Shown in pieces: positions 53,019 through 62,600 of a DNA stretch of 64,000 nt (its first letter is position 1; each line of letters starts with the position of its first letter). A program made the position numbers and the translations under genes. The DNA is taken from positions 403,560 through 467,559 of the forward strand of contig JACTNC010000053.1 in the NCBI GenBank assembly GCA_014584295.1. The letters are read 5' to 3'. The DNA is from Verrucomicrobiota bacterium. Lineage in GTDB: Bacteria; Verrucomicrobiota; Verrucomicrobiia; Opitutales; Opitutaceae. The notes below the pieces were generated by a model. That model was not told where the DNA came from. It saw nothing but the letters and a program-made list of their open reading frames with translations, and did no database searches.

Positions 53019-54452
53019 TCAGTAGCGATAGTGCTCGGGCTTGTAGGGCCCCTGCACCGGCACTCCGAGATAGGCTGCCTGCTCCTTGGTGAGGGTCGTC
53101 AGCTTGGCGCCGATCTTCTCGAGGTGGAGGCGTGCCACCTCCTCATCGAGATGCTTCGGCAGGCGATAAACCCCGACCTTGTAAGAGTCGCGTTTTTCCC
53201 AGAGATCGAGCTGAGCCAGCGTCTGGTTGGTAAAGGAATTTGACATCACGAACGACGGATGCCCGGTCGCGCACCCGAGGTTCACCAGCCTGCCCTCGGC
53301 GAGAAGGTAGATGCTGCGGCCGTTGGGGAGGACGAACTGATCGTATTGCGGTTTGATGGTGATGCGGCGCGTGCCGGAGGACTTGTACAGGCGGTCGACC
53401 TGGATCTCGTTGTCGAAATGGCCGATGTTGCAGATGATCGCCTGGTCCTTCATCCGCTGAATATGCTCGAGCGTGATCACGTCGCGATTGCCCGTCGTGG
53501 TCACGTAGATGTCCGCAGTGCCCAGCGTGCTCTCGACGGTATTGACCTCAAACCCTTCCATCGCGGCCTGCAGCGCGTTGATGGGATCGACCTCCGTCAC
53601 GATGACGCGGGCGCCGAAGCCACGGAGGGAATGCGCCGAGCCCTTGCCGACGTCGCCGTAACCGCACACGCACGCGACCTTGCCCGCAATCATAACGTCC
53701 GTCGCGCGCTTGAGTCCGTCAGCCAGTGACTCACGACATCCGTAGAGATTGTCGAACTTTGACTTGGTCACCGAGTCGTTGACGTTGATCGCGGGCACGA
53801 GAAGTTTTTCCTTCTCGTGAAGCTGATAGAGCCGGTGCACTCCCGTTGTCGTCTCCTCCGAGACACCGCGCCAGTCCTTCACCATTCGCGAAAAGACGAG
53901 AGGATCCTCTGAATGGATTCGTTTGAGCAGATCCTTGATGACCTGCTCTTCGTGCGAGCCGGATGGCGTCGTCACCCAGTCCGATCCGTTCTCGAGTTCG
54001 TAGCCCTTGTGGAGCAGGAGCGTGACGTCGCCGCCGTCATCGACAACGAGCTGAGGACCCTTGCCTTCCGGATGGCCGAGCGCCCTCCACGTGAGATCCC
54101 AGTACTCTTCGAGCGTTTCGCCCTTCCATGCGAAGACCGGCACACCGGCCTTCGCGATCGCCGCGGCGGCATGATCCTGAGTGGAGAAAATGTTGCACGA
54201 AGCCCAGCGTACCGAGGCACCCAGTTCCACGAGCGTCTCGATGAGTACCGCAGTCTGGATCGTCATGTGCAGCGATCCGGTGATGCGCACACCCTTGAGC
54301 GGCTTCCGGGCCCCATGTTTTTTTCGGAGGGCAATCAGTCCCGGCATCTCATGCTCGGCAACGCTGATTTCCTTTCTCCCCCAATCGGCCAACGAGAGGT
54401 CTTTGACTTTGAAATCCTGACCTGAAGGGGATCCGGCAAGAACAGATGACAT
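53019..54452 (-). CDS. ahcY: Adenosylhomocysteinase
   Basis: 477 residues. It splits S-adenosylhomocysteine into adenosine and homocysteine using bound NAD. Motifs: [58 protein letters not shown], the NAD-binding [29 protein letters not shown], and the C-terminal [19 protein letters not shown] and [10 protein letters not shown], which complete the active site of the neighbouring subunit. It follows metK by 48 bases, so the two form a SAM-cycle operon. Its terminator is the group II intron target. Confidence 0.97.
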   Translation of the reverse strand: MSSVLAGSPSGQDFKVKDLSLADWGRKEISVAEHEMPGLIALRKKHGARKPLKGVRITGSLHMTIQTAVLIETLVELGASVRWASCNIFSTQDHAAAAIAKAGVPVFAWKGETLEEYWDLTWRALGHPEGKGPQLVVDDGGDVTLLLHKGYELENGSDWVTTPSGSHEEQVIKDLLKRIHSEDPLVFSRMVKDWRGVSEETTTGVHRLYQLHEKEKLLVPAINVNDSVTKSKFDNLYGCRESLADGLKRATDVMIAGKVACVCGYGDVGKGSAHSLRGFGARVIVTEVDPINALQAAMEGFEVNTVESTLGTADIYVTTTGNRDVITLEHIQRMKDQAIICNIGHFDNEIQVDRLYKSSGTRRITIKPQYDQFVLPNGRSIYLLAEGRLVNLGCATGHPSFVMSNSFTNQTLAQLDLWEKRDSYKVGVYRLPKHLDEEVARLHLEKIGAKLTTLTKEQAAYLGVPVQGPYKPEHYRY

Positions 54453-54500
54453 GATGAATAAGGGAGGTGCTATGATCGGTTAAAGATTGGAATGGGAAAC

Positions 54501-55700
54501 TCACGCGCGGCGCTTGACCGCTGCGACCAACGCACTTGCCCGGTCGGTGACTTCCCACGGGAGACCCTTCTTTCCGAAATGGCCGTAGTTGGTGGTCTGC
54601 CTGTAGATCGGACGCAGCAGATTGAGCTGTTTGACGATATCCGCAGGCTTGAAACTGAAGACATCCTGAACTGCCTGCGCGATCACCTCATCGTCCGCCG
54701 TGCCGGTGCCGAATGTGTCGACAAACACACTGACCGGTTTCGGATGGCCGATGGCATACGCGAGTTGAAGCTCTGCAATCTCCGAAAGGCCCGAGGCCAC
54801 GATCGTCTTGGCAACCCAGCGCGCCATATAAGCAGCCGAACGGTCAACCTTCGACGGATCCTTGCCGGAAAAGGCACCGCCACCATGGCGCCCCCATCCA
54901 CCATACGTATCCACAATGATCTTACGGCCTGTGAGGCCGCTGTCTCCCTGCGGGCCTCCCACCACAAACCGTCCCGTGGGGTTGATGAGAAACTGCGTCT
55001 TTGAGTTCAGCAGTTTCGCAGGAATCACTTTTTGGATCACGTTCCGGATCAAGTAGGACTCAATCGCCGCATGATCCACATCATCGGTGTGCTGCGTGGA
55101 AATCACCACGTTGACGACTTCGATGGGCTTGCCGTCCTGATAGCGGACCGAAACCTGTGATTTTGCATCGGGCCGGAGCCAGCGGACCTTGCCAGATTTA
55201 CGAATGGCGGTGAGTTCACGCCCCAACCGGTGCGCAAACATGATCGGCGTCGGCATCAGTTCCGGCGTTTCATTGCAGGCATAGCCAAACATCAGCCCCT
55301 GGTCGCCCGCGCCCTGCTCGGCGGTCCGCTTGCCCTTCACTTTGCGCGCATCCACCCCCTGCGCTATGTCAGGCGACTGCGTGGTCAGCAGGTTGTGGAT
55401 GAAAACCTTGTCGGCATGGAAAACGTCGTCGTTGTTGACGTAGCCGATTTCGCGAATCGCATCTCGCACAATGCGGTCAATATTGATGACCGCGTCGATC
55501 GGTTTGCTGCCAAGCTTCGGTATGGTGATCTCACCTGCCAGGACTACCGCGTTTGACTTCACCAGCGTTTCGCAGGCAACGCGACTCGTCTTGTCCACCG
55601 CGAGGCAGGCATCGAGAACACTGTCTGAAATCAGGTCCGCAACCTTGTCAGGATGACCTTCACCAACCGACTCGGAGGAAAAAACAAAAGAATTGGCCAT
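54501..55700 (-). CDS. metK: S-adenosylmethionine synthetase
   Basis: 399 residues. It makes SAM from methionine and ATP. Motifs: [19 protein letters not shown] (ATP and Mg-binding), [62 protein letters not shown], and [19 protein letters not shown]. All catalytic His, Asp and Lys stretches are intact. It heads the metK-ahcY operon. A strong palindrome lies 50 bases upstream. Confidence 0.97.
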   Translation of the reverse strand: MANSFVFSSESVGEGHPDKVADLISDSVLDACLAVDKTSRVACETLVKSNAVVLAGEITIPKLGSKPIDAVINIDRIVRDAIREIGYVNNDDVFHADKVFIHNLLTTQSPDIAQGVDARKVKGKRTAEQGAGDQGLMFGYACNETPELMPTPIMFAHRLGRELTAIRKSGKVRWLRPDAKSQVSVRYQDGKPIEVVNVVISTQHTDDVDHAAIESYLIRNVIQKVIPAKLLNSKTQFLINPTGRFVVGGPQGDSGLTGRKIIVDTYGGWGRHGGGAFSGKDPSKVDRSAAYMARWVAKTIVASGLSEIAELQLAYAIGHPKPVSVFVDTFGTGTADDEVIAQAVQDVFSFKPADIVKQLNLLRPIYRQTTNYGHFGKKGLPWEVTDRASALVAAVKRRA

Positions 55701-55749
55701 GGGTGCAATTGCCTCAAAAAATCCCTCCAGACGGTCTGCATCAAGTCTA

Positions 55750-55780
55750 ATATCAACATATCCGTATATTTTGATATGTT
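55750..55780. promoter_or_regulatory. Overlapping AT-rich palindromes upstream of metK
   Basis: Two registers of perfect inverted repeats overlap: ATATCAA (55750-55756) with TTGATAT (55771-55777), and AACATATC (55755-55762) with GATATGTT (55773-55780). The site is 50 bases upstream of metK, and about 100 bases from the divergent kinase gene. It could be the operator for a methionine or SAM/SAH-responsive repressor, such as an ArsR-family SahR-type protein; that assignment is a guess. No SAM riboswitch is evident. Confidence 0.55.
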
Positions 55781-55881
55781 ACAGTACGGCTCTCTTTTCA
55801 GATTGCCGCCTCTGGGCAAACCAACCAATTTGACCCTTCAAATGCTCACAATTCTCCGGCCATCTGCCGATTAACCACCCC

Positions 55882-57027
55882 ATGGTTCCGGCAAGTTCCC
55901 CATCCCTCTCTCCCCAACTGTTTGGTCGCAGGATCCTTATCGTCGAAGACGATCGGCTCAATGTCCGGATCCTGAGTGGTATCCTCAGAGATGAGGGGTA
56001 CGAATTGACCGACGTCGACTCAGGGGAGCGTGCCTTGGAAGTTTACCCGCAAGTCCAGCCCGATTTGATCCTGATGGATGTCATGATGAAGGGCATCAAT
56101 GGCTTCGAAACCTGCCGCAAGGTGAAGGAGCTTTACGGTGAAAATGCAGCTTCGGTCATTTTCATAACGGCAAAGTCAGATTCTGAAGACGTGGTCGAAG
56201 GCTTTCGCGCCGGTGGCGTCGACTACCTGCCCAAACCCTTTCGGTCCAACGAGGCCGTTGCACGGATCCGCCTGCACCTGGCGAATCGGCTGCTGAATGA
56301 GCAGCAGCGGAGCCTCGTCAATCAATTGACCCGGGCAAATGCGGCTAAAAACCGCTTCCTGGGCATGGCCGCCCACGATCTTCGCAATCCCCTCGCATCA
56401 ATCCGCGGCCTCGCCGAGTTCCTCCAGGACCCCATGCTGGGAAAACTCAACGAAGAGCAACTCGACTTGGTGCAGACGATCCGTTCCACTAGCCATCAGA
56501 TGCTCGAAATGGTCAACGAGCTCCTCGATATCGCCACCATCGAGTCGGGCGAACTGAAGTTGCGCCGCGAACCCACCGCGCTCGGGGAACTCGTCGAAAA
56601 GGCCGTGCACCTGATGGCCATGGAAGCCGCCCGGAAAACCACCAAGCTGTCTCTTCTGCCCCTCCCGACGCTTCCGGCGCTCCGGCTCGACTCCGGCAAG
56701 GTTCGCCAGGTCGTCAACAACCTGCTCACCAATGCGGTGAAGTATTCGCCCCCCGGCTCCACGATCACGATCGAGCTCTCCCTGTCCGAAAAGGGTATCA
56801 GCCTGGCCGTGTTGGATCAGGGCCCGGGAATCCCGGAAGGTGAACGGGAAAAACTCTTCAAGGACTTTGGAAGATTATCCGTTAAACCGACAGGAGGAGA
56901 AACCAGCACAGGACTCGGCCTTGCCATTTGCAGAAACATCGTCGATGCACACAACGGCACCATCGCAGCAGAAAACCTGCCCCAAGGCGGCTGCAAGTTC
57001 ATCGTAACCTTTCCCATTGAAACGTGA
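55882..57027 (+). CDS. Cytoplasmic REC-histidine kinase fusion
   Basis: 381 residues. Order: an N-terminal receiver domain with RILIVEDDRLNVRILSGILR and Asp66 (LMDVMMKGINGFE), the Lys of LPKPF, a coiled-coil linker, HisKA with His165 in MAAHDLRNPLASIRG, and an ATPase domain (NNLLTNAVKYSPPGS, VLDQGPGIPEGE, STGLGLAICRNIV). There is no membrane segment or sensor domain. Its input must come by phosphorylation of the receiver or by protein contact. Its stop overlaps the start of the next response regulator gene as GTGA, so the two are co-translated. Confidence 0.92.
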   Translation: MVPASSPSLSPQLFGRRILIVEDDRLNVRILSGILRDEGYELTDVDSGERALEVYPQVQPDLILMDVMMKGINGFETCRKVKELYGENAASVIFITAKSDSEDVVEGFRAGGVDYLPKPFRSNEAVARIRLHLANRLLNEQQRSLVNQLTRANAAKNRFLGMAAHDLRNPLASIRGLAEFLQDPMLGKLNEEQLDLVQTIRSTSHQMLEMVNELLDIATIESGELKLRREPTALGELVEKAVHLMAMEAARKTTKLSLLPLPTLPALRLDSGKVRQVVNNLLTNAVKYSPPGSTITIELSLSEKGISLAVLDQGPGIPEGEREKLFKDFGRLSVKPTGGETSTGLGLAICRNIVDAHNGTIAAENLPQGGCKFIVTFPIET

Positions 57028-57431
57028 AATTTGACGGCAAGATCCTCCTCGTCGACGACGAGGCACATGTGAGAAAATTTGTGGGTCTCATCGCCCGCAC
57101 CTTGGGAAGTCCGACGCTGATCGAGGCCTCGAACGGGGCGGAGGCCTTGGAGGTCTACCAGCGGGAACGCCCAGACTTGGTGCTGCTCGATGTGAACATG
57201 CCCATCCTCGACGGCATTGGCACCCTGCGCGAGTTGAAGAAAATCGATCCCGATGCGGTGGTCATCATGCTGACATCGCTCGCCAACCGCCAGACGGTTG
57301 AGGAGTCGCTCGAACTCGGCGCATCCAACTACCTGCGGAAGGACACCCCGAAGGATGAGATTGTCACGCGTCTGCACGACACCCTTCAGACCATTTTTGG
57401 CCACGAAGGCGAAAATGGACCGCAAGCGTGA
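57024..57431 (+). CDS. Single-domain response regulator
   Basis: 135 residues, only a receiver domain: KILLVDDEAHVRKFVG, Asp56 in LVLLDVNMPILDGIG, VVIMLTSLANR and YLRKDTPKDEI (the conserved Lys, although written RKD). No output domain follows. It starts at GTG 57024 within the stop of the kinase gene. It likely shuttles phosphate from the kinase to another protein, such as the Hpt protein at 59408, or contacts the ATPase. It overlaps the next small gene by 17 bases. Confidence 0.9.
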   Translation: MKFDGKILLVDDEAHVRKFVGLIARTLGSPTLIEASNGAEALEVYQRERPDLVLLDVNMPILDGIGTLRELKKIDPDAVVIMLTSLANRQTVEESLELGASNYLRKDTPKDEIVTRLHDTLQTIFGHEGENGPQA

Positions 57432-57696
57432 CAAACTCAATATTCCGCCAATCACTCCATCCGCAGCCCCCGCCCCGACCATGAGTCAATCCCCCCCTAC
57501 GCCGCAATCCAGCCCGCAGGACGGACCGCCCGATATCATGGCACTCGCCGAAGTGCGCTATTCCCTGCCGGAACTGCTTGCTGAATTGCGCCTCGAACGC
57601 ACGACGGGTTCGTTCGCCATGGAGCGACTCAATCAGTTCGAGATCGGAAAACTTTTCCAAGACAGACAGAAACGCCGTGCTAAACCCAAACGTTAG
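57415..57696 (+). CDS. Small protein of unknown function between response regulator and ATPase
   Basis: 93 residues. A Pro/Ser/Gln-rich N-terminal half (PPITPSAAPAPTMSQ) is followed by a helical segment (MALAEVRYSLPELLAELRLE) and FAMERLNQFEIGKLFQDR and a very basic end. It overlaps the response regulator gene at the front and the ATPase gene by 20 bases at the back, which supports coding in this frame. No family is recognised. It may be an adaptor that binds the receiver or the ATPase. Confidence 0.55.
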   Translation: MDRKRDKLNIPPITPSAAPAPTMSQSPPTPQSSPQDGPPDIMALAEVRYSLPELLAELRLERTTGSFAMERLNQFEIGKLFQDRQKRRAKPKR

Positions 57697-59383
57697 CCAG
57701 TTTGCCCAGCAGGTTCGCGCGCTGCCGCACTTCGACAGCGGAGGCGAACTTGATGCGCTGTTGAAGCATCACGGCGGAAGCGTGAACCTGCTTCAGGCGT
57801 TGATTGACAACAAGGTCGTATCCAAGGAGGACGCCTGCCGGCTCTGGGCAGATTCGCTCGGTGTCGCCTACGTCGATCCCTTCGCCTCGGTCATCACCGA
57901 CGAGGCCGTGCAAAAGCTTCCGGTCGAAATCGCACGCAAGGCCCGCGCACTCGGCCTGTATGTCATCAATGGCGTACTGACCACGGCCATGGCGCATCCG
58001 AACGACGCCGACATGGTCAAGCGCCTGGGCCAGATCGCGCAAATGCCGGTATCCCCGGTCTTCGCCCTGCCGCGGGACATCGAGGACTCCGTGCTGATCC
58101 AGTATTCAAGCGAAAAGAACCTCGAGGAGAGCCTGAACGAACTCGAGCGCTCCTCCATCTTCGATCAACCGGACCTCGCAGCCGACAAGCTTGCCGCACT
58201 CGCCGACTCCGAATCGCTCGTGCGCATCCTCGACGAGGTCATCTACTATGCGCTGCGGGAACGCGCGACCGACATCCATATCGAGCCCCAGGAGACTCAA
58301 TCGCGCATTCGTTTCCGCATCGATGGAAATCTCCGCGAGGCCCTGACCTATTCTCGCAAGCTTCACCGCGCCATCATCTCGAGACTCAAGATCCTCGCCC
58401 AACTGAACATCGCCGAATCGCGCTTTCCCCAGGACGGCCGTTTCTCCCTTCCCATCGGCAGCGCCACGGCGAATTTCCGGCTCTCCTCGGTGCCCACCCA
58501 GTACGGAGAGAAAATCGTGCTTCGCATCCTCGCGATGAGCGGCAAGAAAACGATGCTGACCCTTGAGAAGATGATGATCTCCCAGACGATCCTGCGGCCG
58601 TTCAAGCGGCTGATTCAGAATCCCAACGGAATCATTTTTGTGACGGGCCCCACCGGTTCGGGAAAGACAACCACACTTTACGCGGCGCTGCACGAGATCA
58701 ACAAGCCGGACATCAATATCTCGACCATCGAGGATCCCGTCGAAATCCAGCTCGCCGGAGTCACGCAATCCCAGGTCAACAACCACATCGACCTCAAGTT
58801 CTCGACGATCCTTCGCTCGCTCCTGCGCCAGGATCCCGATGTCATCCTCATCGGCGAGATCCGGGATCTTGAGACGGCCAAAATCGCCACCGAAGCGGCG
58901 CTGACAGGCCATATTGTTTTCGCCACGCTGCACACCAACACAGCTGCGCAGGCGATCATCCGTCTGCTCGAGATCGGCGTCGAGCCCTACATGGTGGCCC
59001 CCTCCGTCATCGGCGTCCTCGCGCAACGCCTCGCCGCACGCATTTGTGAGAACTGCAAGGAACCCTACCAGCCTTCACGCGACGTGCTGCGAAAGTATTT
59101 TCGCGACGAAGGCCTCACCGATGTGCCGTTCTACCGGGGACGCGGTTGCGCGGTGTGCCGGGGAACGGGATACAAGGGCCGCATCGCCTTCCATGAATTG
59201 GTGCTGGTGACGGAAGAAATGCGCACCCTCATCTCCGAGGGGAAAAGTGTGCAGGAGATCCAGAAGGCGGCCACCAAGGTGGGATTCAAACCTCTCCGCT
59301 ACGACGGTCTCAAGAAGGTTCTCCTTGGCCTTACGACCATCGACGAAATTGAAGCCAACACCTCTTTCGAGTGGGCTTCCTGA
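57677..59383 (+). CDS. Type II secretion / type IV pilus assembly ATPase (GspE/PilB family)
   Basis: 568 residues from a GTG at 57677 overlapping the previous gene. An N-terminal MshEN-type domain (SVNLLQALIDNKVVSKEDAC, LGVAYVDPF) is followed by the ATPase: ATDIHIEPQETQSRIRFRID, Walker A VTGPTGSGKTTTLYAALHE (about residues 320-338), Asp box INISTIEDPVEIQ, Walker B ILRQDPDVILIGEIRD-type (LRQDPDVILIGEIRDLETA), the His box ATLHTNTA, and a tetracysteine zinc motif CENCKEPY and CAVCRGTGY. It powers pilus or pseudopilus assembly on the inner membrane. No GspF or secretin is in the window. Confidence 0.92.
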   Translation: MLNPNVSQFAQQVRALPHFDSGGELDALLKHHGGSVNLLQALIDNKVVSKEDACRLWADSLGVAYVDPFASVITDEAVQKLPVEIARKARALGLYVINGVLTTAMAHPNDADMVKRLGQIAQMPVSPVFALPRDIEDSVLIQYSSEKNLEESLNELERSSIFDQPDLAADKLAALADSESLVRILDEVIYYALRERATDIHIEPQETQSRIRFRIDGNLREALTYSRKLHRAIISRLKILAQLNIAESRFPQDGRFSLPIGSATANFRLSSVPTQYGEKIVLRILAMSGKKTMLTLEKMMISQTILRPFKRLIQNPNGIIFVTGPTGSGKTTTLYAALHEINKPDINISTIEDPVEIQLAGVTQSQVNNHIDLKFSTILRSLLRQDPDVILIGEIRDLETAKIATEAALTGHIVFATLHTNTAAQAIIRLLEIGVEPYMVAPSVIGVLAQRLAARICENCKEPYQPSRDVLRKYFRDEGLTDVPFYRGRGCAVCRGTGYKGRIAFHELVLVTEEMRTLISEGKSVQEIQKAATKVGFKPLRYDGLKKVLLGLTTIDEIEANTSFEWAS

Positions 59384-59407
59384 GCCAACTGACCTAGAAA
59401 TCGGACC

Positions 59408-59773
59408 ATGTCCTCCAATTCGAGTTCAAGCGAGCCCGTGATCGATGCCGAAGCGATCGATAACCTCCGGGCGATCAATCCCGATGACAATTCCTTCCTC
59501 AAGGAGATCATTGGAATCTTCATCGAGGACACACCCGCACGCATCGCAGAGCTGCGCGCGGCGATGACAAGCGGCGATGTCACCGCCTTCTCGCGCGCCG
59601 CACACAGTATCAAGGGCAGTTCCAGCAATCTCGGCGCCGCCCGCCTTCGCGCCCAGGCAGAACGCCTCGAGCACGATTCGAAGAGTCAGCCGCTGGCTAG
59701 CTTCGTCCAGGGCATTGCCCAACTGGAGGCTGTCTTCGCCGAGACAAAGGCGGAACTGGAACGGTTGGGATAG
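59408..59773 (+). CDS. Hpt-domain phosphotransfer protein
   Basis: 121 residues. The Hpt core is NSFLKEIIGIFIEDTPARIAEL and RAAHSIKGSSSNLGAARL with the phospho-accepting His66. It follows the ATPase by 24 bases and is probably the last gene of the operon. It would accept phosphate from the receiver proteins encoded in the same operon or from the hybrid kinase at 28505. Confidence 0.92.
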   Translation: MSSNSSSSEPVIDAEAIDNLRAINPDDNSFLKEIIGIFIEDTPARIAELRAAMTSGDVTAFSRAAHSIKGSSSNLGAARLRAQAERLEHDSKSQPLASFVQGIAQLEAVFAETKAELERLG

Positions 59774-59908
59774 GCATCACGGCTGACGTTGCAGAACGTA
59801 AAGCGAAATCGCCCTGAGTTTCTCCAACTAAGAAAACGGGACGACGCAAAGACAGGGCTGGTACAGAGGAGCCAACCGGACTAGAGTGATGGTTCACCCA
59901 CACTCATC

Positions 59909-61024
59909 ATGAAATGGTCATTGAAACTCGGCACCTACGCAGGCATCGGCGTCTATCTTCACTGGACATTCGCGTTGCTGCTCGGCTGGGTCTTTGTCTC
60001 CCAACTGGGCTCGGGACAATCGCCGGCCCAGGCCCTTGTCGGCGTTCTCTTTGTCCTGACACTCTTCGCCTGTGTCGTCCTGCATGAATTCGGCCACGCG
60101 CTTGCTGCCAGGAGATACGGGGTCGCCACCCGCGACATCACCCTGCTGCCCATCGGCGGGGTCGCCAGGCTGGAAAGGATTCCGGAGAAACCGGCGCAGG
60201 AACTCGTCGTCGCCCTGGCCGGCCCGGCCGTTAACGTGCTCATCGCAGCGGTGCTCTTCGTCTGGCTCATCGCCACCGGCCGGGTTGTCGGAATCGATAC
60301 CGCCGAAATGCTGACGAACGGCTCGATCGTACAACGCCTGATGGTTGTGAATGTTTCACTCGTGGTGTTCAACATGCTCCCCGCGTTTCCGATGGACGGA
60401 GGCCGCGCGCTGCGGGCCCTGCTGGCCTTTCGTCTGGGACGTCGCCGGGCGACCACGATTGCGGCTAGCATTGGTCAGGCCATGGCCATTGTCTTTGGTT
60501 TTCTCGGACTCTGGCTCGGGCATCCTCTCCTGGTTCTCATCGCCATTTTTGTCTTCCTGGGCGCCCAGGCGGAAGCGGGCCAGGTGGAAATGCAATCCGC
60601 TTTGGAAGGCCTGCGGGTCGGGGACGCCATGATGACGTACTTTCGCACCCTAGAGCCGCAGACCAGCCTGATCCAAGCCGTTAAGGAGCTGCTGGCCGGA
60701 TCCCAGCAGGACTTTCCCGTCGTGGAAAACGGAGTGCCCATCGGCATTCTGCGGAGAAACGACCTCGTCAAGGCCCTGGCCGAAAACCGGGGAGACACGG
60801 CAGTGACCGAAATCATGTGGCGCGAATGCCAACCCGTCGATGAGGCCGCTCCGCTACGATCTACGGTCGAAAAAATGCAGGCCGGTCACTGCGGCACGGT
60901 ACCGGTCATACGCGCGGGCCGGCTGGTCGGATTGCTTACCATGGAGAACATCGGTGAACTGATCATGGTCCAGAACGCCGCCGAGCGCAGAGCGGGCCCG
61001 GGCCACTCACGCGCCTCGGTCTAG
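59909..61024 (+). CDS. Site-2 type membrane metalloprotease (M50) with two CBS domains
   Basis: 371 residues. The membrane part has the zinc motif HEFGH (His59-His63) and the third ligand Asp163 in PAFPMDGGRALRAL; six hydrophobic segments are visible. The C-terminal half holds a CBS pair (VGDAMMTYFRTLEPQTSLIQ and ENGVPIGILRRNDLVKALAE; VTEIMWRECQPVDEAAPLRS and VIRAGRLVGLLTMENIGEL). Members cleave substrates inside the membrane and the CBS pair may bind nucleotides. It stands alone after the ATPase operon. The substrate is unknown. Confidence 0.9.
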   Translation: MKWSLKLGTYAGIGVYLHWTFALLLGWVFVSQLGSGQSPAQALVGVLFVLTLFACVVLHEFGHALAARRYGVATRDITLLPIGGVARLERIPEKPAQELVVALAGPAVNVLIAAVLFVWLIATGRVVGIDTAEMLTNGSIVQRLMVVNVSLVVFNMLPAFPMDGGRALRALLAFRLGRRRATTIAASIGQAMAIVFGFLGLWLGHPLLVLIAIFVFLGAQAEAGQVEMQSALEGLRVGDAMMTYFRTLEPQTSLIQAVKELLAGSQQDFPVVENGVPIGILRRNDLVKALAENRGDTAVTEIMWRECQPVDEAAPLRSTVEKMQAGHCGTVPVIRAGRLVGLLTMENIGELIMVQNAAERRAGPGHSRASV

Positions 61025-61172
61025 TGCAGCGCAATCCTATTTCCATCCGATCCAGCCAGTGGATGCGCATCCAATCCAAGCCCCCCACAGAGTCGTTTCG
61101 CTGGCGATCGGAAGTAACAAGGCCGTACGGGTTGGCTGAGCCTGCCGACATGGAAAGCGATTACCGGCTTCG

Positions 61173-61289
61173 CGGGATCACGAGGATCTTGTGCAGGAGG
61201 CCAACTTAAACCTGCGTCGATTCAATGACGACCGGCGCCCAACCTACATGAAGACTTTCCTGTTCACCGCGACGCGAAGAATGAACTGA
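61173..61289 (+). pseudogene. Relic of an ECF sigma factor (region 2)
   Basis: The frame starting at 61173 reads RDHEDLVQEANLNLRRFN and TYMKTFLFTATRRMN, then a stop at 61287-61289. This matches sigma-70 region 2 of ECF factors (compare DVDDLVQESMVRLIRA and ALLFTAARNLALD at 42327). Region 4 is missing and no good start codon is present. It is a small degraded copy between the M50 protease and the methyltransferase; the rest of the 291-base gap shows no gene. Confidence 0.65.
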
Positions 61290-61315
61290 CTGCGAACGTT
61301 CCTCTGTCTGCGTGA

Positions 61316-62389
61316 CTAAGGTCTGGCTTCGAGGATCAGATTGAAGGGCGTCTCCGTCGCGCGTCGGAAGCGCGTGAATCCCCCTTGCTGCACCACTTCC
61401 TTCAGTTTCGTCTCGCCGGCCTGCGCTCCCAAGGCGAGTCCAACCTCCTGAGCCCGTGACGCCGGAGTACAGATCATGGTCGACGCGGCATAGAACACCC
61501 TTCCCACCGGATTCAGGTTCTGCTCGATCCGATCGCCTGCAAACGGCTCGACGATCATCCAGTTTCCGTCCGGCTTGAGCGACGAGCGGACGTGCCGGGC
61601 TACACCGGCGGGATCGCCCATATCATGAAGGCAATCAAAGAATGCCACCAGATCATAGGTCTTCCCGGGATAGTCCTTCGCGCCCGCGACGGAAAAGCGC
61701 ACCCGGTCGGAAACGCCTGCGGCATGCGCCGCTTCGCGCGCGCGATTGATGGAAGGTTCGTGATAGTCGAAGCCCGTAAATCGGGACTTGGGATAGGCCT
61801 GGGCCATCAGGATGGTCGACGCCCCATGGCCACAGCCCACGTCCGCCACCTGCGCGCCTGCCTTGAGCTTCGCCTCGGCGCCATCGAGCGACGGGATCCA
61901 TGAGTTGATAAGATTCGCGGCATAGCTCGGCCTGAAAAAGCGTTCGGTGCCCTCGAAGAGTCCCGCATCGTGCTGGTGCCAACCAAATCCAAATCCCGTC
62001 CGGAAAGTTTCACGGAGCTGGGGCTCATCCACGACCGTCGAGGCAATAATCTGATAGGCTCCGGGCAGGTATGCCGGACCGGTGTCCACCGCGAGGAGAA
62101 GTGCCTGCTCATCGGGCAGCGTGAATCGATCCGTAGCTGGATCGTACGTCACATAGTTGCTTGCAGCCTGTGCGCAGAGCCACTCGCGGACGTAACGCTT
62201 GTCGGTCTGCGTCTTCGCCGCGAGTTCGGCGGGAGTCAGCGGGCCCGCGCCCGCCATTGCCTTGTACAGGCCCAGGCGTTCCCCAAGAATGATCAATGCA
62301 GTTTGAAACGCCGCGCCCATGTCGTTCAGGGCCTGACCTAGAAACGCGTTCAGCTTATCCGGATTTACAGACAATTTGGGAGACTTCAT
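61316..62389 (-). CDS. Class I SAM-dependent methyltransferase with N-terminal winged-helix region
   Basis: 357 residues. An N-terminal helical and winged-helix-like part (DMGAAFQTALIILGERLGLYKAM, AELAAKTQTDKRYVREWL) precedes the Rossmann core: VADVGCGHGASTILMAQAYP (SAM-binding), FTGFDYHEPSINRARE, DLVAFFDCLHDMGDPAGVA and LKPDGNWMIVEPFAGD. It resembles small-molecule methyltransferases with a dimerisation domain. It is divergent from the LuxR-type gene and no operon partner is seen. The substrate is unknown. Confidence 0.85.
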   Translation of the reverse strand: MKSPKLSVNPDKLNAFLGQALNDMGAAFQTALIILGERLGLYKAMAGAGPLTPAELAAKTQTDKRYVREWLCAQAASNYVTYDPATDRFTLPDEQALLLAVDTGPAYLPGAYQIIASTVVDEPQLRETFRTGFGFGWHQHDAGLFEGTERFFRPSYAANLINSWIPSLDGAEAKLKAGAQVADVGCGHGASTILMAQAYPKSRFTGFDYHEPSINRAREAAHAAGVSDRVRFSVAGAKDYPGKTYDLVAFFDCLHDMGDPAGVARHVRSSLKPDGNWMIVEPFAGDRIEQNLNPVGRVFYAASTMICTPASRAQEVGLALGAQAGETKLKEVVQQGGFTRFRRATETPFNLILEARP

Positions 62390-62600
62390 GGCTGAGGGTG
62401 AGGAAGGCGGGAGTGTATCGCATCAGCCTCCGGTCGGCTATGCCCCGGGAGGAGACATTACGCCAGGGGAAAACCGCTTGCGTGACGAAACGAGAATACT
62501 CCTTTCGGAGCATCCGTACCGAGGAACTCGCTTTACAGTGGACCGGTCGCGTACCCTGCTCCAGTGTACCTCCGTTGTGACTACGGTCATTTCCCGTGCC

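Noticed and set aside
55701..55881. SAM riboswitch upstream of metK
   Set aside because: I looked for the paired stems and conserved bases of SAM-I, SAM-II and related aptamers and saw only short AT-rich palindromes.
58106..59026. 306-residue minus-strand reading inside the ATPase gene
   Set aside because: It lies fully within the GspE/PilB gene, whose motifs are complete.
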